From assembly GCA_021777225.1 (NCBI GenBank), contig JAJYDQ010000027.1, positions 1 to 49,043 on the forward strand: DNA of 49,043 nucleotides. The letters run 5' to 3'. Below are positions 35,023 to 41,867 of the stretch, piece by piece. The notes under the pieces are model-generated. The model did not search any database. It was not told where the DNA came from and was given only the letters and a program-made list of their open reading frames with translations. How positions within the stretch are numbered: position 1 is the stretch's first letter; every line of letters starts with the position of its first letter. Made by a program: the position numbers and the translations under genes. The DNA is from Deltaproteobacteria bacterium (lineage in GTDB: Bacteria; Desulfobacterota; Desulfomonilia; Desulfomonilales; Desulfomonilaceae).

Positions 35023-35679
35023 TTACAGAAATCTATACAACCATTTCGGGATGTAGAAGACGCGTTTATTTAAAATCAATCCTGCAATGTGTGCATCCAC
35101 TGATTTGAGGCGATTGATCGTTACATCCAGCACTTCTGCCTTGGTAGAATTAGCTTCAACGACTATCACGACAGAATCTGCAAAACCAGCCACAATGTCG
35201 CTGTCGACAAAAGGGAGAACTGGTGGAGAATCCACCAGGATGAACTTGTAACGAGTCCCCAGGTCGTCAAAAAGTTTCCTTAGATTCTCCAGATACGATT
35301 CAGGCCCTCGGTAACTACTCTCCATGGGGGCGGTCCCGGCTGAGAGAACGGAAAATCCGTAGTCTTCAATCTTGATAACAGAGTCAAGTGAATTAACGCC
35401 GGTATCCAGAAGATTAATTAAAGGAACTCTGGGAATAACACCCAAGACCTCGTGAAATCCCGGCTTTCTAAGGTTGGCTTCTACCACTACTGTCGAATCA
35501 GTCCCAAACAGACGCGACATAGAGGCGGCCAGCCCGAGCGTAACAGTTGTTACTCCTTCCCCGAAACGTGAAGAGGTTATTTGAACAACGCAAGGTTCTT
35601 TAACAGCTTCAGCCTGGAATAAGGCCCATTGCAACCTATGCATTTGGTCGACGTGAGAAGAAGTAAACAACTTGATCAT
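35023..35679 (-). CDS. BY-kinase-like ATPase (CpsD/CapB family) with degenerate Walker motifs
   Basis: A 218-residue protein with the fold order of bacterial tyrosine kinases, but key residues are changed. The P-loop reads SSRFGEGVTT (37-46), with Val43 where the family has the ATP-binding Lys. The Walker A' segment reads VVVEANLRKP (64-73) in place of the usual IDADLRRP. Walker B, FILVDSPP (147-153), is intact. There is no tyrosine-rich C-terminal cluster. It may bind nucleotide poorly and act as a structural or regulatory partner of a PCP rather than as a kinase. GAGG 7 nt upstream supports the start. It leads the leftward operon from the promoter at 35714-35741. Confidence 0.85.
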   Translation of the reverse strand: MIKLFTSSHVDQMHRLQWALFQAEAVKEPCVVQITSSRFGEGVTTVTLGLAASMSRLFGTDSTVVVEANLRKPGFHEVLGVIPRVPLINLLDTGVNSLDSVIKIEDYGFSVLSAGTAPMESSYRGPESYLENLRKLFDDLGTRYKFILVDSPPVLPFVDSDIVAGFADSVVIVVEANSTKAEVLDVTINRLKSVDAHIAGLILNKRVFYIPKWLYRFL

Positions 35680-35708
35680 TTATGGCCTCACTAAGGTCAA
35701 TATTAGAA

Positions 35709-35778
35709 AATATCTTATACTACGGCAACATATAATGTCAATATGATTTATCACATTAATTATTAAAAATAAGATATT
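35709..35778. repeat. 10-bp inverted repeat spanning divergent promoters
   Basis: AATATCTTAT (35709-35718) and ATAAGATATT (35769-35778) are perfect inverted copies 50 bp apart. One overlaps the leftward -10 and the other overlaps the rightward -35. This may be a shared operator for the two divergent EPS operons, or chance in an A+T-rich region. Confidence 0.4.
35714..35741 (-). promoter_or_regulatory. Sigma-70-type promoter for the leftward BY-kinase/GT4/lyase/GT4 operon
   Basis: On the minus strand: TTGACA (35741-35736), a 16-bp spacer and TATAAG (35719-35714). The match is 6/6 and 5/6. It lies about 35 bp upstream of the gene start at 35679. Confidence 0.65.
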
Positions 35779-35805
35779 GACATTTATGGTTCTTTTTAGT
35801 AACAT
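35777..35805 (+). promoter_or_regulatory. Sigma-70-type promoter for the rightward PCP-like/barrel/OPX operon
   Basis: TTGACA (35777-35782), a 17-bp spacer and TAACAT (35800-35805). The match is 6/6 and 4/6. Transcription would start near 35812, about 80 nt before the ATG at 35892. Confidence 0.6.
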
Positions 35806-35891
35806 TCCAGCCATAGTCGTATGCGAATGACTTTAACTGAAATTGTCTTGATCGCGAAACGACGACAAGCAGTTTCTGAGGAATTCGAATA

Positions 35892-37517
35892 ATGATAACC
35901 AGAAAAAAGACTCTCGAAATGGCCACTCCACGGCGCACAGGGGATGAAGAGTCTGCCAGGACAAAGGAATTCACTCCTGATGTTTTGGACAGGGTATTAG
36001 AAATAACGAGCCCCCTGGATGATCTAGAGTTTGGCGAGACGGAGCTTGAGCCCAGCCCTCCAGCGCCGCCAGAGAATCAAGAGAAACTTCAAAAGCCTCA
36101 ACGACCTCAAAAGCCTGACCTGCAGGAGTGTCACGAGAAACCTGAGAATCCGGTTGTTGAAAAACGCGCTGGTGAAGTCACAACGCTCGAGACAATCAAG
36201 AGACATTATCAAATTACAAAAAAATACAATGGGTTAACTTTTGTTGCATTAGCTTTGTTGTGTTTGATCATAGGTTTATATCTTTTGGGAAAACAGTCTT
36301 ACACAGTCGAAACCAGACTGGTATTCATTATCGGTGATAGAAAGGCGCTCGAAAAAGAAAACTGGTCCCCGATGAGGGAACTGTCTCTCTTGCAAAACCC
36401 TAAAACAACTTCCGTTTTGTCGAGTAAATATTTCGCCACTGTAGACCCTATGAGTCTTTTCAATAAAGTTGACGGGACCTCTGTCGACAGCATTTTTTCA
36501 AAGTCTACAGAGGTTAATCCTGTGTTGGTCAAGAAAGACTTTTACAAGACCTCTGTTGATTTTGAATCCTGGCTCTCCAGATCAATAACTTTTGAACCGG
36601 ATTTCTACGGCGGCCAGAATGGGGTAGCCATAAAACTGACCGGTCCCGATCCCAAACTCTTAAAAGGAGTTTTGCTTGATTACATAAGTTCCTATGTAGA
36701 CTTGAGAAGAGTGGTTGCGGCTCGATCAAAGGAAATGGGAAAACCACAATCTCCTGTCCCCGCCGAAGTTATAGAAAATGCCCAAAATCAGAAGGCTCTC
36801 GAAAGCCTTAATGAGAAAATAAAGAAACTCGATCTATTATTGAATGATTATCAACTGGCAATAAACCTTATGGAGTCGAACAACGGCTCAATAAGCTCTT
36901 TTTCTTTAGACCCAAATAGCCCAATATTTGCCAACCTCGCAAGATTCCAGGATAAAATTATTCAGCTCGAAATTGAACGAGGCTCACTTGAAGCTCGTTT
37001 CACGCCACAAAGCCATGAAATCAAATCAATAAATTTTCAGATCGATGGTGTAAAGGGCCTAATGAGACAATACCTGTCAGAGCAGATCAAATACCTCAAT
37101 AATGATAAAAACATGCTTATCGCTCAGAAGAAAGATTTCGAAAGCAACCCTCAGCCTAAATCGGAAATGACCGAAGAACATAAAGATATGAGTAAATCAT
37201 CGGGTATGCTGGCCAGTGGGGCGAAGTGGTATTTCCTGAACGATGGGCTTTCAGTCATCAATGAAAATCCTTTTGTAACATCGAAACCCTTGCTTGGCAA
37301 AATAGCGGACCTCAAGGACGCTCTATTGGCCAGTCTGTTCTCCTCCGGAAACGGGGGCCGAGGCGGGCCACCGTCAGGATCGTACGCCGGGACCATGAAC
37401 AACGCCTATGGTAGTCCATCTGCGGGACAGTATTACGGTCAGTCTTCTTTCCGCGGAGGACCGACATCGCACCCAGTAGACTTTCAAAATGACATGGCTT
37501 CATTTGTGAGGCGCTGA
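35892..37517 (+). CDS. One-TM PCP-like protein with proline-rich N-tail and Gly/Tyr-rich C-tail
   Basis: A 541-residue protein. A long cytosolic N-tail (1-110) includes a Pro/Gln/Lys-rich stretch (about 54-90). One TM follows (about 113-133). The periplasmic part contains PCP-like coiled coil (about 290-420), with ERGSLEARFTPQSHEIKSIN resembling the helical region of GumC/Wzz proteins. No second TM is present, unlike normal PCPs. The last 57 residues are rich in Gly, Ser, Tyr and Pro. It probably helps polymer export, perhaps bridging the inner-membrane complex to the outer-membrane OPX/barrel encoded just downstream. GAGGAA about 9 nt upstream supports the ATG. It begins a three-gene operon. 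Confidence 0.7.
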   Translation: MITRKKTLEMATPRRTGDEESARTKEFTPDVLDRVLEITSPLDDLEFGETELEPSPPAPPENQEKLQKPQRPQKPDLQECHEKPENPVVEKRAGEVTTLETIKRHYQITKKYNGLTFVALALLCLIIGLYLLGKQSYTVETRLVFIIGDRKALEKENWSPMRELSLLQNPKTTSVLSSKYFATVDPMSLFNKVDGTSVDSIFSKSTEVNPVLVKKDFYKTSVDFESWLSRSITFEPDFYGGQNGVAIKLTGPDPKLLKGVLLDYISSYVDLRRVVAARSKEMGKPQSPVPAEVIENAQNQKALESLNEKIKKLDLLLNDYQLAINLMESNNGSISSFSLDPNSPIFANLARFQDKIIQLEIERGSLEARFTPQSHEIKSINFQIDGVKGLMRQYLSEQIKYLNNDKNMLIAQKKDFESNPQPKSEMTEEHKDMSKSSGMLASGAKWYFLNDGLSVINENPFVTSKPLLGKIADLKDALLASLFSSGNGGRGGPPSGSYAGTMNNAYGSPSAGQYYGQSSFRGGPTSHPVDFQNDMASFVRR

Positions 37518-37568
37518 TTATTGGAAATCAACCGGTTCTTAAAAAGATTGGTGAAAGAGAGGATCGCT

Positions 37569-38573
37569 ATGGGCTCTCAAAACCTGGAGAAAGTGAAAAA
37601 AATCAGGGCTAGCAGCAATAGGAAGTCGCATCTTCGATTGTGGATAGCATTTTGTACAATCTCCGTTGCAGTCTTGGGATATGGAACAGGCAGCGCTGAC
37701 ACACTGGACTACCTGGCTCCCTGGTCTATCGGCTCTGAATTCATGTATAGCTGGATATGGGGAACAATGGGGTACGACCAGCAGAACGCAGGTTTCGGCA
37801 CGATTAACCAACTCCGGGACGATCTGGGACTACCCCAGGACAATCAGACATACCGTGTTTATGCGACCATACGCCCTCTTGAACACCACATGCTTAGGGT
37901 CTTTGGAAGTGTCCCGGAACTGTATCAATCTCAGAATTTCCTAAAGAAGGACTTGAGGCTCACTCAACTTCCCGGCTTAGCTGTCAATGGTCTTACCACT
38001 ACGAATCAGGTCGTGGTATTCCCAAGAGGCACTTTGATCAAATCTCAGATGCAAACCGCGCAATTTGGTTTTGGATACGATCTTGATTTCTTAACTGGGC
38101 CCGGACACGCTGCTGGTATGCAGGGAGAGTTGAAATATATAGATCTGCGTCTGTCTATAAGTGACCTCGACGGTCAGTATTGGCCAGGCTCGGCAACAAC
38201 TTTCCCCATTCCCACTGACACTAATATTATAGGATATCAGTACTACAACACGACATTGGATGAGCTGGTTCCGTGCTTGGGCGCGCATGCGCAGGCCGTG
38301 CTTCCTTTTGGTTTCGGCAAGATGTTTCCCGATCTGACACTAGGTGGTTACACCCGTATGAATTTTGGAATCTGGCCTAACTATCTAAACTATATGGATA
38401 TCCAGGCTGGTTTGCAGTTAAATTCTGGCCAGAAATGTGGCAGCAGGCGATTTCTAATCGCAAAATTCGGGGTAGAGCATGAAAGCATTCTTCATGACGG
38501 TCAGATCAGGACAGGTAGGGCACTGGAATTGAAGCGCGACGGTTTAACTTGCGCTCTTGAGGCTGTTTTTTAG
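37569..38573 (+). CDS. Outer-membrane beta-barrel protein of the export operon (Wzp-like candidate)
   Basis: About 334 residues. The signal peptide has a basic N-region, a hydrophobic core (LWIAFCTISVAVLGYG) and probable cleavage near GSA/DT. The mature part alternates polar and hydrophobic residues in short beta strands and ends in Phe (EAVF), a typical Bam-recognition C-terminus. It has no recognised enzymatic motif. In Myxococcus xanthus, OPX proteins lacking an outer-membrane span work with beta-barrel Wzp proteins; the position between a PCP-like gene and an OPX gene suggests the same here. A TTG at 37521 is also in frame, but GAGAGGA 5-6 nt before the ATG at 37569 decides the start. Confidence 0.7.
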   Translation: MGSQNLEKVKKIRASSNRKSHLRLWIAFCTISVAVLGYGTGSADTLDYLAPWSIGSEFMYSWIWGTMGYDQQNAGFGTINQLRDDLGLPQDNQTYRVYATIRPLEHHMLRVFGSVPELYQSQNFLKKDLRLTQLPGLAVNGLTTTNQVVVFPRGTLIKSQMQTAQFGFGYDLDFLTGPGHAAGMQGELKYIDLRLSISDLDGQYWPGSATTFPIPTDTNIIGYQYYNTTLDELVPCLGAHAQAVLPFGFGKMFPDLTLGGYTRMNFGIWPNYLNYMDIQAGLQLNSGQKCGSRRFLIAKFGVEHESILHDGQIRTGRALELKRDGLTCALEAVF

Positions 38574-38640
38574 TTAGGATTGCGTTCGAGTTTCCTCTGC
38601 GTAGAAGTTTGCGTAGAGTCAAGGGCATGGTGATGTCAAC

Positions 38641-39699
38641 ATGAGAACAATCATAATTCTCGACAGGACAAGGTTGGTAAAACAAAAATTGCAGCTTATG
38701 GCGATGGTTTTGTGCTCTGCTGCAATCTGCCTGAGTGGTTGTGTCGCGACCAAAGATCGTGCGGTAGGTCAAATAGATCACCCTGCGGCAACAATAGCTT
38801 CGGCGATAACAAATCATTTTCCTACTTCCTTATATCATCTATCGGAAGGGGACTCGCTGGAAGTAATGTACCTGACTCGTCCGAAAGAGACTTCCGCACC
38901 ATATAAACTTCAAGTGAAGGACGCAATTGATATAGAATTTACATACCACCCGGAAATGAATCGCACAGTCAGAGTGCGTCCTGACGGTAGAATTAGCATA
39001 CCCCGGAAGAAAGATGTCTCTGTAGCCGGAATGACTCCCGATCAAGTTAGCGCCATGCTCAAGCAGATGTACTCGGACCTGCTTAAAGACCCTGAAATTA
39101 CCGTCACTGTACGAGAATTCGGAGCCAAGCTCGACGAATTACAAAAGGCCTTGGCCACCGCTCCGTACGGGCAAGCTAGATTGGTCACCATTCGTCCCGA
39201 TGGTCGCATTTCTGTGCCTTTGATCGCTGACGTACAGGCGGCGGGACGGACAGTGCCTCAATTGACTGAGGCCCTGAACAAAGAATATCAACATTTAATC
39301 TCAGATATGAATATTTCCGTATTGTTAAGAGATGTGGTAGGAAACCTTGTGTTTGTAGATGGGCAAGTCGAAAAGCCGGGTGTATTTACTATGAAAGGCC
39401 CCACGACAGTCCAGCAGGCAATCGCGATGGCAAATGGAACAAAGCCTACAGCGGAACCACGCTCTGTGCTCGTACTAAACAAAAACGCCAAAGGGAATAT
39501 TATTCCTAAAACAGTTGATCTGACCCGAATCACAGGTGGGACCGATTATGTCCTGAGCAAAAATGATTTGGTCTATGTTCCACGAAGCCTTATATCTCGG
39601 GCGGACATCTGGGTTGATCAGAATGTTAAGCAACTGCTGCTCTTCAACGGTTGGTCGCTCGGATTGGGGACTCAGGCGGGCAGGCAGGGAACGAGATAA
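38641..39699 (+). CDS. Polysaccharide export lipoprotein (OPX/Wza type) with duplicated export domain
   Basis: A 352-residue protein. A lipoprotein signal peptide ends in LSGC with Cys34 as the lipid-bearing residue. Two polysaccharide-export (Poly_export) motifs follow: VRPDGRISIP (112-121) and IRPDGRISVP (184-193), about 72 residues apart. An SLBB-type domain follows (VDGQVEKPGVFTMKG, about 239-253). A possible amphipathic segment lies at 330-345. It is probably the outer-membrane export channel or its periplasmic part. The tandem duplication of the export motif is not the usual Wza layout. It is last in its operon, ahead of a strong terminator. Confidence 0.9.
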   Translation: MRTIIILDRTRLVKQKLQLMAMVLCSAAICLSGCVATKDRAVGQIDHPAATIASAITNHFPTSLYHLSEGDSLEVMYLTRPKETSAPYKLQVKDAIDIEFTYHPEMNRTVRVRPDGRISIPRKKDVSVAGMTPDQVSAMLKQMYSDLLKDPEITVTVREFGAKLDELQKALATAPYGQARLVTIRPDGRISVPLIADVQAAGRTVPQLTEALNKEYQHLISDMNISVLLRDVVGNLVFVDGQVEKPGVFTMKGPTTVQQAIAMANGTKPTAEPRSVLVLNKNAKGNIIPKTVDLTRITGGTDYVLSKNDLVYVPRSLISRADIWVDQNVKQLLLFNGWSLGLGTQAGRQGTR

Positions 39700-39712
39700 C
39701 ATCCACTGGTCT

Positions 39713-39743
39713 AAAAAAGGGCCAAAGACTTAGGCCCTTTTTT
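39713..39743. terminator. Bidirectional rho-independent terminator
   Basis: AAAAAAGGGCC (39713-39723) and GGCCCTTTTTT (39733-39743) form a perfect 11-bp stem around a 9-nt loop, with A and T tracts on both sides. It ends the OPX operon rightward and the deacetylase gene leftward. Confidence 0.9.
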
Positions 39744-40596
39744 ATTCCAAAGAAGACGATGACCGCTGCAATCGGTACCCCCACTCATCGACAAATCGCC
39801 ACGGATCAAGATCGCCTTTCATAATCATTTTGAAGGTTTTCAGACCATCACCAGCAGTTATGGTTGTGCGTTGCAACCTGAATGGATCACATCCTATATG
39901 ATTCAAACCATGGATAGCGGTCACAGCGTAAGGATAACCACAGTTTCTCGTGACTGAGATCACGTCGTCAGAAAAGTCCCGATATGTGCCGAAAGGGTAA
40001 GAAAAACCGTCAGGTGGCACCCCTAACTCCACTTTTAGGCGATCGTAGGATCCTTTAAGCTCCGTATGAACTACCTTGGAGTTTAGTTTGCCGAGACTTC
40101 TGTGAGTGATTGTGTGGGACCCTATCAGGAATCCTTCTTTTTTCAATTGCTTGACTTTATCCCACGACAGATAATCAACTCCTGAATATCCCGTCTGTTT
40201 GCCATCCAGAATTCCAGTAATTACAAAGAAACACGCGGGAACTTTATACTTGTGCAAAATTTCTCGAACCACACCAGCAATCTCTGCATAGCCATCATCA
40301 AAAGTAATACAAACAGCTCCATCTAGAAGTTTAATCTGACCGAGCAAACCCGATACCATCTCTGAAAGGCTCACGAGTGGGTAATTATCCTTTAGAAAGG
40401 CTATGTGGTCTCTAAAATGACGGATTGTCAGGCTGTGAGAGTCAGTCGGATGCGGTGTAATGCGATGGTATGTTAGTATGCGGCATCCAGTCTTAAAATA
40501 GGAAGAGTTACGATATACTAACCCACCGCCGGATAATTCAGTAGTCCATTCAACACCCCATTTTAGAGCCCGTTTCAGGAACCAGCGAGGAGTCAC
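39742..40596 (-). CDS. Polysaccharide deacetylase (NodB homology domain)
   Basis: A 284-residue protein. The NodB domain shows TFDDGYAEIA (Asp-Asp, metal ligand and base) and GSHTITHRSLGKL (the H-x3-H metal pair), so it should be an active metal-dependent carbohydrate esterase removing N- or O-acetyl groups. No clear signal peptide or TM is seen, so its location is uncertain. Deacetylation of the acetamido sugars predicted from the Wbp-type cassette is plausible. It starts with GTG at 40596 (no usable ATG nearby). It faces the OPX gene across a shared terminator and lies 54 bp after the PilZ gene, probably co-transcribed with it. Confidence 0.88.
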   Translation of the reverse strand: MTPRWFLKRALKWGVEWTTELSGGGLVYRNSSYFKTGCRILTYHRITPHPTDSHSLTIRHFRDHIAFLKDNYPLVSLSEMVSGLLGQIKLLDGAVCITFDDGYAEIAGVVREILHKYKVPACFFVITGILDGKQTGYSGVDYLSWDKVKQLKKEGFLIGSHTITHRSLGKLNSKVVHTELKGSYDRLKVELGVPPDGFSYPFGTYRDFSDDVISVTRNCGYPYAVTAIHGLNHIGCDPFRLQRTTITAGDGLKTFKMIMKGDLDPWRFVDEWGYRLQRSSSSLE

Positions 40597-40650
40597 ATGT
40601 AATCACTCAAATCCCTAGTTTGAAGAAATAAGCTTAAATTAACCGCCGGT

Positions 40651-41037
40651 CTAAACCACAAATTCCAGACCCAGCTTGTTGAGATAGGCCCAGACAATTT
40701 TTGCGTCAGTTTCGAAGGAGATCTCTTTTGATTCTGCTCCGTCCACCGCGTCAATAGTGTTTTCCAGTGATATTTGCTGTTTCTGGACCATATCAAGCAC
40801 ATCTTTTGCGTTCTTGTTATTAACCTGCTCGGGTTTTAAAACGAACTGGAGTTTGACTACATCTCCCTCAGTGAAAATAAGAGCATCGAACAGATCGAAA
40901 AATTCGGCGCCTACTCCTCCCTTACTTATGTCAAGTAGGTCCGCCAGACAGTCACCATCTTTAACTTTAATTCGCAGAGAATTTGGGAGCCTGACTTTGA
41001 TCCGGGGATATTTTCTGGCGTCATGATTTTCCGGCAT
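40651..41037 (-). CDS. PilZ-domain (c-di-GMP-binding) protein
   Basis: A 128-residue protein that is essentially one PilZ domain. The c-di-GMP-binding motif pair is present: R-x3-R (R8 and R12 in RKYPR) and D-x-S-x2-G (D36 to G40 in DISKGG). It is therefore expected to bind cyclic di-GMP, the usual switch for exopolysaccharide production. The layout with the deacetylase gene downstream suggests control of polymer modification or export. A GGAGG lies about 13 nt before the ATG. Its promoter is probably at 41131-41159, which gives a leader of about 95 nt. Confidence 0.88.
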   Translation of the reverse strand: MPENHDARKYPRIKVRLPNSLRIKVKDGDCLADLLDISKGGVGAEFFDLFDALIFTEGDVVKLQFVLKPEQVNNKNAKDVLDMVQKQQISLENTIDAVDGAESKEISFETDAKIVWAYLNKLGLEFVV

Positions 41038-41130
41038 TGTGTGAACTTTTCCTCCAGTGAAATTTGGGAACTAGACCAAAAACAATTTAAGAAAATTGTA
41101 TCCACATTACAATGCTCAATGTCGAATTAT

Positions 41131-41159
41131 TTACTATCCTAATGTTGGCAACGCGTCAA
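41131..41159 (-). promoter_or_regulatory. Candidate promoter for the PilZ gene
   Basis: On the minus strand: TTGACG (41159-41154), a 17-bp spacer and TAGTAA (41136-41131). The -35 matches 5/6 and the -10 matches 3/6. Confidence 0.4.
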
Positions 41160-41271
41160 GCCCAAGCTTTTCTGGATGGATTATTCAGGACTCAAAAGGA
41201 TGTTCATTTGTGGATGCTGGATTAGTGGCGCCTTCGTCTAAAAGGTGTTAATTACGTTTTGGCTTTACAGG

Positions 41272-41300
41272 TTGACTTCTTGAGCATATAGGTTTAAATT
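41272..41300 (+). promoter_or_regulatory. Sigma-70-type promoter of the sRNA candidate
   Basis: TTGACT (41272-41277), a 17-bp spacer and TAAATT (41295-41300). The match is 5/6 and 4/6. The expected start, near 41307, falls only a few bases before a hairpin that ends in a U-tract. Confidence 0.55.
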
Positions 41301-41306
41301 AGAAAT

Positions 41307-41376
41307 GGTGAGGCCGTCTTCATTGTATCATGACTCCCCCCCCTTGATACTTTCCCGAAGACGGTCTTCTTTTTTC
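41307..41376 (+). ncRNA. Candidate small RNA: one long hairpin with a C8 apical loop and U-tract
   Basis: An outer 12-bp stem (41310-41321 with 41357-41368, two G-U pairs) and an inner 6-bp stem GTATCA/TGATAC (41325-41330 with 41345-41350) enclose a 14-nt loop containing eight C in a row (41336-41343). A T-rich tract (41367-41375) follows. A promoter lies just upstream, so a transcript of about 70 nt with no ORF is predicted. C-rich loops in bacterial sRNAs commonly pair with G-rich ribosome-binding sites. Alternatives are an attenuator for the small gene at 41640 or a plain terminator, although no gene precedes it on this strand. Confidence 0.5.
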
Positions 41377-41559
41377 TGCTCAAATTTTATATCCCCAATG
41401 TTACTACTTCGCCTAACCCACACGTCGCAAAACGGACCCCGAGAGGATCATCTTGACAGGCCCAGGGGATGTGTACGGAAACGCCTACAAGCATAACATG
41501 CTGAAAGCACTGATCGTAAATATTTCTGAAATAATTTGCCGGGAAGATGGGCTTTTGAG

Positions 41560-41588
41560 TTGACTTTACAAAATGGTTGGATTAATAG
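41560..41588 (+). promoter_or_regulatory. Candidate promoter for the 53-residue small gene
   Basis: TTGACT (41560-41565), a 17-bp spacer and TAATAG (41583-41588). The -35 is good (5/6) and the -10 weak (3/6). It is about 52 bp ahead of the ATG at 41640. Confidence 0.3.
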
Positions 41589-41639
41589 CGGGAGCAATTC
41601 ATTAAAGCTGGACCACAAAATCAATCTGGAGAACGGACA

Positions 41640-41801
41640 ATGCATATGCCTGACGCGTCATGTCAAGAGACAAGTCCTAAACCGTACCGGCCTCTAAAGG
41701 ATGATCCGAAATTTGAACAGGTCCGAAGACTGATCAACAATTTCCCCCCTGAAAAGCTGGTAAAGCTAAAAAAATATATTAAGGACCTCGAAAAATCCTA
41801 G
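41640..41801 (+). CDS. Small protein of 53 residues, function unknown
   Basis: The ATG at 41640 has GGAG 9 nt upstream; a second in-frame ATG is at 41646. The product has a Pro-containing start (MHMPDASCQETSPKPYRPL) and a lysine-rich helical end (PPEKLVKLKKYIKDLEKS). The FPPEKLVKLKKYIKDL part looks like an amphipathic helix. There is no signal peptide or TM. It is separated from guaA by 66 bp of convergent space. It was found by reading rather than by homology, so coding is inferred from the ribosome-binding site, the helix pattern and the lack of an overlapping gene. Confidence 0.6.
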   Translation: MHMPDASCQETSPKPYRPLKDDPKFEQVRRLINNFPPEKLVKLKKYIKDLEKS

Positions 41802-41867
41802 ACTGGTAAATCCTTAGACGCAATCCACGCTCGGGCTATTTTATGCTTTTGTCCTGCTATACATTTA

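Larger units (their letters stand above)
41038..41639. other. 602-bp intergenic region with promoters and an sRNA candidate
   Basis: It holds a leftward promoter for the PilZ gene (41131-41159), a rightward promoter and hairpin-terminator unit (41272-41376, see the ncRNA entry) and a weaker rightward promoter (41560-41588) before the 53-residue small gene. Between 41377 and 41559 I see no gene, repeat or clear structure. Confidence 0.5.

Noticed and set aside
35023-35679. Fully active tyrosine kinase annotation
   Set aside because: The P-loop Lys and the Walker A' Asp residues are missing and there is no tyrosine cluster, so activity should not be assumed.
36031-36237. 68-codon plus-strand frame inside the PCP-like gene
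   Set aside because: It is an alternate-frame read of the Pro/Lys-rich tail; the main frame has the better ribosome-binding site and the TM segment.
41305-41496. 63-codon plus-strand frame over the sRNA candidate
   Set aside because: It runs through the hairpin and terminator, has no ribosome-binding site and its product has no sensible features.
41448-41645. 65-codon minus-strand frame before the 53-residue gene
   Set aside because: No ribosome-binding site and no protein-like pattern; it overlaps the likely promoter of the plus-strand small gene.
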